From a virus: a stretch of 31,177 nt of DNA. Below are positions 6,224-14,627 of the stretch, piece by piece. The notes beneath the pieces are model-generated. The model searched no databases and was not told the origin of the DNA. It worked only from the letters and a program-made list of their open reading frames with translations. The stretch covers positions 1-31,177 of IMG/VR virus record IMGVR_UViG_3300031997_000652; one strand, written 5' to 3'. A program made the position numbers and the translations under genes. Every line of letters starts with the position of its first letter. Position 1 is the first letter of the stretch.

Positions 6224-6671
6224 TTATAGAAAAATTTACGAAGAGCATTATGAATGTTCTTTATTACCATATATTGAAATACACCATATCGACGGAAATC
6301 ATAATAATGATGGAATTGATAATTTAATGGCGGTAACTACAGAGGAACACTATGATATACATATATCTCAAAAAGATTATTCTGCAGCACTAATGATAGC
6401 GTCGAGACTCGATATTAGCCAAGAACAAAGATTTTGGTTAAATAAAGAACAGGCAACTCAGAATAATAAGATAGGTAAAGTCGGATTTTCTTTAGGACAT
6501 GCATCCCGCGCAGGGAAACTTGGCGGAATAAAGGGCGGGAAATATGCCAAAGAAAATAAAATAGGAATACATAGTATTTCGAAAGAGGCAGAATACAGAC
6601 GCCAACTAAATTCTAAAACAACTAAGGCAATAAGGGCCGGTAAGGCATCTTTAATATTAATGCGAGGTTAA
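6216..6671 (+). CDS. HNH homing-type endonuclease
   Basis: 151 residues. The HNH core is at residues 21-45: IEIHHIDGN, followed by NNDGIDNLMAV and EEHYDIH, with paired His and the Asn-Asn-Asp-Gly loop typical of phage HNH enzymes. The C-terminal half is basic (GKLGGIKGGKYAKEN, then Lys/Arg-rich), suitable for DNA binding. Free-standing HNH genes are usually selfish elements that spread by cutting relatives lacking them. The ATG overlaps the SOD stop by 8 bases and there is no clear ribosome site, so translation is probably coupled to SOD. Confidence 0.85.
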   Translation: MANYRKIYEEHYECSLLPYIEIHHIDGNHNNDGIDNLMAVTTEEHYDIHISQKDYSAALMIASRLDISQEQRFWLNKEQATQNNKIGKVGFSLGHASRAGKLGGIKGGKYAKENKIGIHSISKEAEYRRQLNSKTTKAIRAGKASLILMRG

Positions 6672-6677
6672 ACTAAC

Positions 6678-7004
6678 ATGTTCAAAATTACAAATATAGA
6701 GTCACTAGGTTCAGATTACACCATTACCGACCAAACCGGTAAGGTGATTAAAACTATCCAAGTTATTCCTCATACAGAAATATTAGAAGCAGCACTAGGT
6801 ACATTTACAGAAGATTTTGGATCAATCTCTTCTTATCTAGAAAAATCAATTGCTGTACTTTCTGGTTGTGATAAGGTAGATCATTATAAAGTCCTATGGT
6901 ATGCCACCACCGAAGAAGAAGTCGTTCTATCAGAGATTATTGAATTTGCTATCCAGAATGGATATGACAAAATCATTCTTGAACACCTTGAAGAATTAGA
7001 ATAA
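6678..7004 (+). CDS. Hypothetical protein, 108 aa
   Basis: Not recognised. The N-terminus is beta-rich (FKITNIESLGSDYTITDQTGKVIKTI) and the rest is acidic and alpha-prone, ending in EHLEELE. No signal peptide or membrane segment. A GAGG element 9-10 bases upstream can serve as ribosome site, 6 bases after the HNH stop. The last codons contain the -35 element of the promoter for the tRNA-like RNA. Confidence 0.6.
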   Translation: MFKITNIESLGSDYTITDQTGKVIKTIQVIPHTEILEAALGTFTEDFGSISSYLEKSIAVLSGCDKVDHYKVLWYATTEEEVVLSEIIEFAIQNGYDKIILEHLEELE

Positions 7005-7016
7005 ATCTGTTACAAT
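6988..7016 (+). promoter_or_regulatory. Sigma70-like promoter for tRNA-like RNA
   Basis: TTGAAG (6988-6993), a 17-base spacer and TACAAT (7011-7016). The expected start site, about 7 bases after the -10, coincides with G7023, the first base of the acceptor-like stem of the RNA. Confidence 0.7.
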
Positions 7017-7022
7017 TACACT

Positions 7023-7164
7023 GCCCTATTAGCTCAGAAAAACGAACGACCTCTAGACATAAGGCGGCGCCGCCGGCTCAATGACGTTTCTAGTTACACT
7101 GTAGAGAGCAGCCGGCACTTAACCGGACGGACGGTGGTTTGAAGTGTTTCACCATGGGGCACCA
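7023..7164 (+). ncRNA. tRNA-like RNA (tRNA-Lys(CUU)-like ends) with about 63-nt D-loop insertion
   Basis: The ends form a full 7-bp acceptor stem (GCCCUAU with AUGGGGC, one G-U) followed by A plus encoded CCA at 7162-7164. TAGCTCAG (7030-7037) and GTAGAGAGCAG (7101-7111) are the two sides of a normal tRNA D-arm, but about 63 extra bases lie between them, including the perfect palindrome GGCGGCGCCGCC (7063-7074). The anticodon-like arm is CCGG-CACUUAA-CCGG; this would read CUU but has A where U33 is invariant. The T-arm-like part has a 5-bp stem (GGTGG/TCACC) but an 11-base loop. A working elongator tRNA is unlikely; it may be a decayed tRNA or a tRNA-mimicking regulatory RNA. No tmRNA tag frame was found. 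Confidence 0.55.
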
Positions 7165-7176
7165 GATTAAGAGAAT

Positions 7177-7368
7177 ATGAAAAAAGAATTAGAAAAAAGA
7201 AGTATTTGTGCGTGGATTGGAGAAGGTGAACAATGCCGACATCCAACCATCTTTGGAAAATCTTATTGTGAGACACATCATGAAAGAGTGTATCTAACAT
7301 TATTTCCAGAGATGGCAACTTATATAATTGAGCAAGAACTTAATTCTACATCGCAAAATACCAATTGA
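7177..7368 (+). CDS. Small probable zinc-binding protein, 63 aa
   Basis: Contains a C-x9-C-x10-C-x2-HH pattern (SICAWIGEGEQC, HPTIFGKSYC, ETHHERV) that could bind one zinc ion, followed by a short helix. Similar one-finger proteins are common in large phages, but I know of no established function. It starts 12 bases after the encoded CCA of the tRNA-like RNA, so a read-through transcript would carry the RNA as its leader. The ribosome site is poor (TTAAGAGAAT). Confidence 0.65.
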   Translation: MKKELEKRSICAWIGEGEQCRHPTIFGKSYCETHHERVYLTLFPEMATYIIEQELNSTSQNTN

Positions 7369-7393
7369 CATTGCACCCGTAGGCCATTACAAT
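7365..7393 (+). promoter_or_regulatory. Sigma70-like promoter for DNA ligase operon
   Basis: TTGACA (7365-7370), 17-base spacer, TACAAT (7388-7393). The -35 overlaps the stop of the preceding small gene. The ligase ATG is 20 bases downstream with a CAGGGGAA ribosome site. Confidence 0.85.
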
Positions 7394-7413
7394 AGTGGTA
7401 TACAGGGGAAATT

Positions 7414-8775
7414 ATGATTCTGCAAATTCTCGAAGAGATTGAATCGGACTCTAAGCGGACACACAAAGAGTCCGTCATTGAGAAATACAAGGAAAATCAA
7501 CTTTTCCTTCGGGTTCTTACATTGGCACTCGATCCTTATGTCAATTTTTATATCAGGAAAATCCCCGATTACACATTCAAATTCCTCACAGCCGGAGAAA
7601 CACACCAGACCCTCGACTGGGCGTTGGCTGAACTTGAGAAGTTGTCGTCTAGACAACTCACCGGCCACGCAGGTATTGAGCATCTGCGCAGTGTGCTTAG
7701 TAGCCTTTCCAACGATGATGCTATTGTTATTGAGCGCATTATTGGTAAGGATCTTCGTTGTGGTGCGGGCGATGGTACGGTAAATCGGGTAATTGATAAA
7801 TTCATTCCTAGCTATCCCTGTTTACTTGCTCGTCCCTATGACGAGAAGAACATTAAGAACATTACCTATCCTGCTATTAGTCAGCTAAAGGCCGATGGTC
7901 TTCGCGTAAATTTCCATATTGACGGTAACAAGGTTTCTATCTGTGGTCGGAGCGGTCGCGCAATCGATCTTCTCGGATACATGGAGCCGGAACTTGTTCA
8001 ACTTGGAACTTGTTTTTCTGTGCCTGTTATTATTGATGGTGAATTGGTGGTAGTTGACGATAACGGCAATCTCTTATCACGAAAAATTGGTAATGGTATT
8101 ATCAACAAGGCAATCAAGGGGACAATTGGTCCCGAAGAAGCCAAAATGGTTCGTGCCCAAATTTGGGATATTATTCCTGCAAGTGAATTCAAGACAGGTA
8201 TTTCCAAATTCACATACGATAAAAGATTTGGTATGTTGGATGCGGCAGTTCAGTCTATTACTCCGCGGGCCGAAGATGCTTTGGCGGCAAAACTTAAGGG
8301 CCAGACGGCAGCATTCTGGATGATTCCATCGAAAGTAGTTAATAGTCTCCCAGAGGCTGTCGCTCACTTTGAAGAATTGCTTGCTTCTGGCGAAGAAGGA
8401 ACCATCCTGAAGAATTATTGTGGTCTCTGGGAAGATACTCGCAGTAAGCACCTGGTTAAATTCAAGGCTGAAAAAGATGCCGATCTGGAAGTTATTGGAT
8501 ACAATCCCGGCGAAGGAAAATTTGTAGGCCAGATTGGTAGTTTGATTTGTGCGTCCAGTGACCGTAAGGTGGAAGTTTCGATTAGCGGCTTCTCTGATGC
8601 ACTTCGTTTAGAAATCACCAAGGATATTAGTGAGTGGATTGGTAGCATTGTCACGGTTCTTTACAACGAAAGAATCACAAGTCAACAACGAGATGTAGAT
8701 AGTTTGTTTCTTCCGCGATTTGCGGAGCGTAGGTCAGATAAGTCGGTTGCTAATTCCTCAAAGGAAATTAAATGA
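7414..8775 (+). CDS. ATP-dependent DNA ligase (T4 gp30-like)
   Basis: 453 residues, near the 487 of T4 gp30. The N-terminal helical region (ILEEIESDSKRTHKESVIEKYK) matches that type. The adenylated lysine is Lys159 in QLKADGLR. Later nucleotidyltransferase motifs follow in order: CGRSGR, IDGELVVVD, EEGTILKNY and HLVKFKAE, then an OB-type C-terminal domain. It seals nicks during phage replication and recombination using ATP. It is driven by its own sigma70-like promoter, hence probably early or middle expression. The stop overlaps the start of the next gene (ATGA), and RNA ligase follows two genes on. Confidence 0.95.
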   Translation: MILQILEEIESDSKRTHKESVIEKYKENQLFLRVLTLALDPYVNFYIRKIPDYTFKFLTAGETHQTLDWALAELEKLSSRQLTGHAGIEHLRSVLSSLSNDDAIVIERIIGKDLRCGAGDGTVNRVIDKFIPSYPCLLARPYDEKNIKNITYPAISQLKADGLRVNFHIDGNKVSICGRSGRAIDLLGYMEPELVQLGTCFSVPVIIDGELVVVDDNGNLLSRKIGNGIINKAIKGTIGPEEAKMVRAQIWDIIPASEFKTGISKFTYDKRFGMLDAAVQSITPRAEDALAAKLKGQTAAFWMIPSKVVNSLPEAVAHFEELLASGEEGTILKNYCGLWEDTRSKHLVKFKAEKDADLEVIGYNPGEGKFVGQIGSLICASSDRKVEVSISGFSDALRLEITKDISEWIGSIVTVLYNERITSQQRDVDSLFLPRFAERRSDKSVANSSKEIK

Positions 8776-9245
8776 TTAAAAATCTCTTGTTTGTTGCGGT
8801 ATTGACAATTTCGACACCAGCACTCTGCGACAGCCTTGTATTTCATTTACAATCCCATCATAAAGACGGCAATCACGATGTAACTGAAACATGGACCGAT
8901 AAAGATAATAATTCTTATAGCAAAACACATTACGCACTCAATAATAATAACTACGGAATTGGGTATAAAACCGACAATGGATATTCCATCGGTATATATA
9001 AGAATTCTTTTTACAAGACATCTGCTTACGCTGGCAAAGAATTTATGTATAATAGGTATCTCGGTGGATTCGTTGGTATAGCAAGTGGATATAAGGAAGA
9101 ATCTGGTAAAGCTTTTATTCCTTTTGTCTCCGGCACCGTAAAGATTCCAATTGACAACAAGTATGGTTTAATGTTTAATGTTATTCCAACTAAAAATTTT
9201 AAGGACTATGTTGTTATCAACATGGCGTTAGAAAGAAAGTTTTAA
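8772..9245 (+). CDS. Exported small beta-barrel-like protein, 157 aa
   Basis: N-terminal signal peptide (MIKNLLFVAVLTISTPALCDS). The mature part has alternating strands rich in Gly, Tyr and Asn (NNYGIGYKTDNGYSIGIYKN, then YLGGFVGIASGY and a terminal strand ending VVINMALERKF with the C-terminal Phe typical of outer-membrane barrels). Layout recalls PagP-size barrels, but no catalytic residues could be matched. It sits between the DNA and RNA ligases with overlapping or abutting codons on both sides, an odd place for an envelope protein. A role in altering the host surface during infection is inference. Confidence 0.6.
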   Translation: MIKNLLFVAVLTISTPALCDSLVFHLQSHHKDGNHDVTETWTDKDNNSYSKTHYALNNNNYGIGYKTDNGYSIGIYKNSFYKTSAYAGKEFMYNRYLGGFVGIASGYKEESGKAFIPFVSGTVKIPIDNKYGLMFNVIPTKNFKDYVVINMALERKF

Positions 9246-9875
9246 ATGTCTACCGTAAAATATCCACGGACATATCATTTGCCGTGGAGCCTAGGAGTAA
9301 CAGACGATGATAAGGTCCTAACAGACCTTTCGTCTTTTGCTGGCCGTCGGATTATTGCTACTAAAAAAGTGGATGGCGAGAATACATCCATGTATAGACA
9401 TAGCATACATGCTCGTAGTTTGGACTCACGTGGCGGGCCCGATCGTGATTGGGTTAAGCAGTTCTGGTCCACTATTGCACATGACATACCGCAGGATTGG
9501 CGTGTTTGTGGTGAAAATTTGTGGGCACAGCACTCTATACATTACACAGACCTACCGTCTTACTTCCTTGGTTTTTCTGTCTGGAATGAGATGAATGTTT
9601 GTTTAAGTTGGGATGATACCTTGCAATATTTTACCTTGCTTGGAATTGCACCTGTTGAAGTCATTTATGATGACATATGGGATGAGAAGAAAATAGCAGC
9701 ATTGGAAAAATCTTTATTAAAGGATAAGGACGAGGGTTATGTAATTCGTCTCGCTGATTCTTTCACCTATGATGACTTCAAAACCTCTGTTGCTAAATTT
9801 GTAAGGAGAAATCATGTGCAGACCGACAAGCATTGGCGCCTGCAAGAATTTATTCCAAACGAATTAAAGAAGTAA
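9246..9875 (+). CDS. RNA ligase family protein
   Basis: 209 residues. The adenylation motif is KVDGENT with Lys41 as likely nucleophile. Further nucleotidyltransferase motifs: RSLDSRGG, WRVCGENLWAQHSI (motif III region), KDEGYVIRL (motif IV) and VAKFVRRNHV (motif V). It lacks the C-terminal domain of T4 Rnl1/Rnl2 and is closer to the compact RNA_ligase family. Likely task is repair of nicked RNA such as tRNA cut by host defence nucleases (known for T4 Rnl1; inferred here). It abuts the previous stop with no gap and ends the operon before a strong terminator. Confidence 0.88.
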   Translation: MSTVKYPRTYHLPWSLGVTDDDKVLTDLSSFAGRRIIATKKVDGENTSMYRHSIHARSLDSRGGPDRDWVKQFWSTIAHDIPQDWRVCGENLWAQHSIHYTDLPSYFLGFSVWNEMNVCLSWDDTLQYFTLLGIAPVEVIYDDIWDEKKIAALEKSLLKDKDEGYVIRLADSFTYDDFKTSVAKFVRRNHVQTDKHWRLQEFIPNELKK

Positions 9876-9890
9876 TTCATGTCAATCCTC

Positions 9891-9916
9891 AAAGGGCGCC
9901 CTGGGCGCCCTTTTTT
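9891..9916 (+). terminator. Rho-independent terminator after RNA ligase
   Basis: A perfect 10-bp stem (AAAGGGCGCC / GGCGCCCTTT) with a CTG loop is followed by a run of six T. It separates the ligase operon from the late operon starting at 9942. Confidence 0.95.
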
Positions 9917-9941
9917 AATGGCCAGAAACTCCATAGACCTT

Positions 9942-9949
9942 GATAAATA
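9942..9949 (+). promoter_or_regulatory. T4-type late promoter box (GATAAATA)
   Basis: GATAAATA, 26 bases before the ATG at 9976, with CAAGGGA as ribosome site in the leader. Confidence 0.75.
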
Positions 9950-9975
9950 CAATATTGAATAACAAGGGACTTCCG

Positions 9976-12900
9976 ATGTCAGAAATTAGAAAATGGTTAA
10001 AGATTATGGAAAGCATTCCGGCAATTTTCCCAGACCAGGATCCAAAGCATGCACTTATTAAGAAAGATGCTACTGTAATGGTGAATCCGAGTGTCGGCGG
10101 GGGTACTGCAAGATACATGAATAGCACACCCGATGGTGCTATGGTTGATATCAAAGGTATTGCTAAAGAATTGGGCCAAGATGAATTTAGTCTCCCAGAG
10201 CGTGATTACGAAGATGGGTATCAAAAAGGCAATGATTGGTTTCATATGAGCACTAATCCCGATACACCGGGAACAATAAATGACAAGCCAGAATTTCGTG
10301 CAGGCGATATGGTTAAGATTGCAGATGTTTATGGTTCTGTCATCGGTCCGGGAATGGGAGTTTTCATTGCTTATAGCACAAGTGGACAAGAATGCATTAT
10401 TAGTTTTGATAATAAGGAAATTGTGGTCCCGACAGCAAATGTTGGTTCAGTTCTAGAACAAAACGCAAAAGATAATTTCGGAGAGATGGACAATGATGGT
10501 AATTTGTCACCAATGTCGATGGGCTCAAAGAATGTAAAAATAGAGGAACCTGAAATGGATCAAAGAGATGAATTTTCAAAATGGATGTCAGCTGTTGAAG
10601 AAGCACTTAAGAGTGAGGGTAAACCCGATCTTGCAGAATCTGTGCCTATGATGAACGAATGCGGTTGCGGTGCATGGAACTGCCCTGTTTGCTTTCCAGA
10701 AATGGATGCAGAAGTTGCTCCTATGGATCCTATGCACGATCATGGACAAGATGGCACCGGATGCCCACAATGCGATGGTCAAGGCTGCTCGGATTGCGAT
10801 GGTTCGGAATTAGAAGTCGACGGCCTAGAAATAATGGATAATGACACAATGGATGGCATGGTCGATGAAGAAGATAATGAATTCGTCGAGAAGCCAAAGT
10901 CCGGAAAGGGCGTAAAGCTTGGCGATATTGTTCATAAGACAGAATTTAGAAAAACTGGTGGACAGAATTCCCCAATGACTTACGGCGATGATAATTTAGA
11001 CGAAGAATTGCCAGATGGTGCTAATCCAGCAGATTACGGCAAGGCTGGTCGATACATTGATAAGCATTCCTTTGGTGATACTCCGGAAGTCGATGAAGGC
11101 AATTGGTATGAGCCAGATCAGGAAGATGTTTCAACTTCGCAATTTAGCGACGAAGATGACATGCATAAACAGGAAATGGCTCAACAAATAATGAATATCC
11201 AAGATATGGGATTCAGTAAAGATAATCGTCATTATTCAAAAGAAGAATTGCTAGCATATAGTCCAGAAGAAATGAAGGCTTGCTATGATAGAGTTATGGG
11301 TGATGTCACCGAAGCAAAGCCAACTATGACAAAGCAAAAGCATCACCTCGATGATATCGAGGATATTCTAAGTCCGCGTCATGCTGATCTTCCAACAACA
11401 GTAGATACAGATGATGGTGAAGTAGTCGGGGACGAACAACCGATGAATCTTCCTATAGCATCGCGTGCAGATACTCAGCGCAGAGTAGGTGCTATTACTC
11501 CTACAGATACAATGCGTGATTTAATGAATCGAATCAATCCGATGGTAGGAGCAGGTGAGGCAGATGTCGATGCAGGCCCTGGCATGGCTGATAATGCGGT
11601 AGCATTAAGAACAGCAGCAGATGTACCAGCAGTTATTAGCAACGCAATGCAAGTATCTGGAATGCAAACACCAGATTGGCACACAGTCAATAATCTGCCA
11701 GGATATTCGCAACGCAATACACGCGGTATGGGTCGTCAGATGTTCAGTATGTTTACATCAACACCATTAGAGAATATCCAAACACTTGCTAATGTAAACG
11801 GCCAAGGACCAAATACAGATGCAGAAATGCGTGCTGTAGCTGGATGGTTGAGAGACAATGCAGAAGACCTCGGCGTAGTTAATGTTAGCCACGGAGAAGC
11901 AATTCCCGGATATACTCCAGACGTTAAGGAATATAGAGCAAATGGAGTTAGATTCCAACTTGTAAGAGATCCAATGGGACAATACATCTATGCTTATCCG
12001 GATACAGATGCAAGATTAGGTGGTCCACAGCAAGGACAAGCACAGGTCGCAGGCCCGCAGGCCGGCATGCCTAGGTTGCGTGAATCAATGCTAAAACCAA
12101 CCTTGCTAGAGCAGATGAAGTGGGACGAGGAGATTGATGAGGCGTTTATTGAAGAAAGCTCTCTAAGTAAGTTGATTGGAAAGCAAAAGGGTGGCCAGAA
12201 GCTTGTTCAATGGTTACACAGAAAGCATCAACTTAGCAATGAGGCTAATCTAGAACCAGCACCATTTAGTGAAAGAATGCTGTGGAAAGAATTTAAGGCT
12301 CACCCAGATAATTTTGTTGTTGTTTCAGCAGCAAATGGTGTGGCCGGTGTCAAACCATACAAGAAATTCATCGACGATAGAACAAAGGAATTTGCTAAAA
12401 AGGGCAAGACATATAATCCATCTGGAGATAGCACATTGCCTTATCAGATTATTGCTTTTACTGATGATGGTCAACAAGTTGACCCAGCTCTATTCCGTCA
12501 ACCTACAGAACCGGGTGAAGAACCAGAACAACGCTATTCGGATCCAACTGTTATGAAGGCACGTATGGGTAAACACAGCGGTAAGGATATGCAGAATCCA
12601 AATAATACCTTTAACCTACTTGCAGATGAAATCGGTGCATTAAAAACCGTATGGATGACTACAGGCGCAGTTGAAAGAGAGAAAATTGGTAAGCGTGCCG
12701 ATATGAAGAAGTCGGATGAAATGAGACCGCAGGATGCTGTACAGAAGATTTTTACAAGAGTAAGGCCTGTTCTTAAGACACTTGCCAATCAAGCAATTCT
12801 TCAAATCAATAAGAGAGCCCAGCGTTATATTGAGGGTGGAAATTTTGAAGGCGCACAGAAAGTTGCCGCAAGTGGACAGAAACTAAAGCAATTGTTAGTG

Positions 12901-13116
12901 TCGTTGGATACATCGGGTAATGTTGGCATTGATTCAGGATATGGATCTAGGACATCAGAATTATCATCTGCCATTACTAAGGCAATTGCACAGGCATCTG
13001 GCGGGCACGCACGTTCAGACAAGTTTAACAAATATGCTGCTGAAGCTGCTGCCGGCAATGCTGCACAATTGCGTCCAATCTTAGATGCATTAAGGGATAA
13101 TCTCGTCGGACTATAA
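9976..13116 (+). CDS. Large acidic late protein with zinc-knuckle module, probable virion/assembly protein
   Basis: 1046 residues from ATG 9976; the in-frame TTG at 9940 lies upstream of and across the late promoter and is rejected. The N-terminal half is acidic and includes a KOW-like stretch (FRAGDMVKIADVYGSVIGPGMG). Residues 229-239 are CGCGAWNCPVC, and 263-274 CPQCDGQGCSDC, a CxxCxGxG pattern as in half of a DnaJ zinc domain. The middle is Met/Asp-rich and low in complexity; the C-terminal part (from about 720) is basic and helical (KLIGKQKGGQKLVQWLHRK). A late promoter, large size and the next gene's similar make-up suggest a structural or internal head protein. I do not recognise a family for the whole chain. 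Confidence 0.75.
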   Translation: MSEIRKWLKIMESIPAIFPDQDPKHALIKKDATVMVNPSVGGGTARYMNSTPDGAMVDIKGIAKELGQDEFSLPERDYEDGYQKGNDWFHMSTNPDTPGTINDKPEFRAGDMVKIADVYGSVIGPGMGVFIAYSTSGQECIISFDNKEIVVPTANVGSVLEQNAKDNFGEMDNDGNLSPMSMGSKNVKIEEPEMDQRDEFSKWMSAVEEALKSEGKPDLAESVPMMNECGCGAWNCPVCFPEMDAEVAPMDPMHDHGQDGTGCPQCDGQGCSDCDGSELEVDGLEIMDNDTMDGMVDEEDNEFVEKPKSGKGVKLGDIVHKTEFRKTGGQNSPMTYGDDNLDEELPDGANPADYGKAGRYIDKHSFGDTPEVDEGNWYEPDQEDVSTSQFSDEDDMHKQEMAQQIMNIQDMGFSKDNRHYSKEELLAYSPEEMKACYDRVMGDVTEAKPTMTKQKHHLDDIEDILSPRHADLPTTVDTDDGEVVGDEQPMNLPIASRADTQRRVGAITPTDTMRDLMNRINPMVGAGEADVDAGPGMADNAVALRTAADVPAVISNAMQVSGMQTPDWHTVNNLPGYSQRNTRGMGRQMFSMFTSTPLENIQTLANVNGQGPNTDAEMRAVAGWLRDNAEDLGVVNVSHGEAIPGYTPDVKEYRANGVRFQLVRDPMGQYIYAYPDTDARLGGPQQGQAQVAGPQAGMPRLRESMLKPTLLEQMKWDEEIDEAFIEESSLSKLIGKQKGGQKLVQWLHRKHQLSNEANLEPAPFSERMLWKEFKAHPDNFVVVSAANGVAGVKPYKKFIDDRTKEFAKKGKTYNPSGDSTLPYQIIAFTDDGQQVDPALFRQPTEPGEEPEQRYSDPTVMKARMGKHSGKDMQNPNNTFNLLADEIGALKTVWMTTGAVEREKIGKRADMKKSDEMRPQDAVQKIFTRVRPVLKTLANQAILQINKRAQRYIEGGNFEGAQKVAASGQKLKQLLVSLDTSGNVGIDSGYGSRTSELSSAITKAIAQASGGHARSDKFNKYAAEAAAGNAAQLRPILDALRDNLVGL

Positions 13117-14552
13117 TGAATTTCATTCAGTATCTTAAAGAGATGTTTCTAACCGAAGCGATTGCCCTGACAAAGGGCAGTCAGCGTGTTCTTGCTGATA
13201 AAAAACTTGTTGTGGGACTTGCTGATGCAATGCGCGATGATGCACGTTCACATCCACAGAATTTTCCAGCCAATTCTAGTAGAACTTTCCAGAAAGCACC
13301 AGACGAAGAACTTGCTCAATGGTTTCTAGAAAACCTAGATAAAATTGAGAAGGCAGGTTATGAGGGGACAATTTATTCACGTGATGGTGCTTACAGCGAA
13401 TGGATTGTTCGTCGCTATATTGCAGGAAGTCATAACTGGGAAGATATCACAGGTGTTATGAATATGAATATGAGAGATTGGACTCTCTTAAAGAATCGTG
13501 ATATGCTTGATGCAACTCATAAAGATATTCCAAAATTTAATAGTGTGAGAGATTTAGGAAAATATCTAGCAACACATTATCATGATAAACTAGACCAGAT
13601 TAGAGACGCCGCCAAGAATGCCGCCGTAAACAAAATTGCCAAGCGTGCGAAAATTGTTGATAATGAGGATTATTCAATTTATACAGTATTCAATTGGGCT
13701 GCTGCTAGAGCATTAGGATTAGGAACACAGTGGTGTACGGCTAATTCGACCTATGACGGTAATTATCAAAATTACTCGTCGAGAGCAATGCTATTTCAAG
13801 TCTACCCAAAAGATCCAGAGCATATTGATCGAGATGGCAGAGTATTAGGGAAACGAACCACAGGACCCGAAAAATATCAATTTGATGCCGGGACACCATG
13901 TTTTCATGATATCGCCGATGACCCTGCAAACAAGGCAGAGATTAAAGAAAAGTTTCCATACATTTATTCAGATTTAGTTAAAGGACTCAAACAGCATAGT
14001 GCTCAATTAGAAAAATTGATGGTAGAAATGAATGAAGATCCTCACCTTATGAATAGTAAGGAAGGTAAAACAAAAGTTTATAGTATAGATGATGAGATAA
14101 AGAAACTAAAGAAATTAGAAAATATTGGATATTTTACAGATCAGGTTCGTCCAAAGTCAGGCGGATCATCGGCCGAAGAACCAGCAGGGGATCAACCACA
14201 GGCCCTACCTGCACCACAGCAACCACAAGGAAATCCACAAATGGAAAATGTAGACAAAGATGTAGCAGCAATGCTCAATTCGTTAAAGAAATATGACATG
14301 CTAAAGGAATCGGTTTCTCCTGTTCTCGGCATGGTAACTTTAGGTGAAAAGAAAGGCGACAAGCCCGATTTCCTAGACTTCGACAAAGACGAAGATAAGA
14401 AAGAACCAATGACAAAGGCGCTTAAGGATAAGAAAGAGCAAGAATCCGATTCCGAAGGCGGAGAAATTGATGAGTCTAAGGAAGGTGCGGATCAAGAAGT
14501 GCTAACCTGGATGAAGCGTTTTGCCAGTCTCGGTAAAATGTCAGGATATTGA
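13116..14552 (+). CDS. Late protein with WCTA motif and EF-hand-like tail, probable virion-associated
   Basis: 478 residues; the ATG shares its first base with the previous stop. Residues 1-340 form a mixed helical domain with ALGLGTQWCTANS (Trp206-Cys207-Thr208), a G-T-x-W-C-T motif that recurs in phage proteins of unknown function. A Pro/Gln-rich linker (about 350-375) follows, then a repeat-like tail: KPDFLDFDKDEDKKEPM, which has the Asp spacing of a calcium-binding loop, and a charged Lys/Glu region. The tail type is common in phage structural proteins (by recollection). It is co-transcribed with the 1046-residue gene from the late promoter at 9942. Confidence 0.7.
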   Translation: MNFIQYLKEMFLTEAIALTKGSQRVLADKKLVVGLADAMRDDARSHPQNFPANSSRTFQKAPDEELAQWFLENLDKIEKAGYEGTIYSRDGAYSEWIVRRYIAGSHNWEDITGVMNMNMRDWTLLKNRDMLDATHKDIPKFNSVRDLGKYLATHYHDKLDQIRDAAKNAAVNKIAKRAKIVDNEDYSIYTVFNWAAARALGLGTQWCTANSTYDGNYQNYSSRAMLFQVYPKDPEHIDRDGRVLGKRTTGPEKYQFDAGTPCFHDIADDPANKAEIKEKFPYIYSDLVKGLKQHSAQLEKLMVEMNEDPHLMNSKEGKTKVYSIDDEIKKLKKLENIGYFTDQVRPKSGGSSAEEPAGDQPQALPAPQQPQGNPQMENVDKDVAAMLNSLKKYDMLKESVSPVLGMVTLGEKKGDKPDFLDFDKDEDKKEPMTKALKDKKEQESDSEGGEIDESKEGADQEVLTWMKRFASLGKMSGY

Positions 14553-14575
14553 TATCTTTATTCTTTAGTGGTTGA

Positions 14576-14604
14576 TTGACTTTTCAGTAAGTAGTTGTTA
14601 CACT
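14576..14604 (+). promoter_or_regulatory. Sigma70-like promoter for exonuclease gene
   Basis: TTGACT (14576-14581), 17-base spacer, TACACT (14599-14604) with an upstream TG. The start at 14628 follows with TGGAGAG as ribosome site. Confidence 0.8.
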
Positions 14605-14627
14605 ATTGCTTACTGGAGAGTTTCACG

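Noticed and set aside
7023-7164. tmRNA
   Set aside because: Ends pair like a tRNA, but there is no G3-U70 pair of alanine-charged tmRNA and no tag reading frame ending in the usual hydrophobic residues.
8077-8451. Minus-strand 124-aa frame within DNA ligase
   Set aside because: Opposite a well-supported ligase gene, with no start signals or recognisable motif.
9940-9975. TTG start for the 1046-aa protein
   Set aside because: It lies upstream of and across the late box; ATG 9976 has a good ribosome site.
14595-14627. Upstream TTG start for the exonuclease
   Set aside because: It is inside the promoter, upstream of the expected transcript start.
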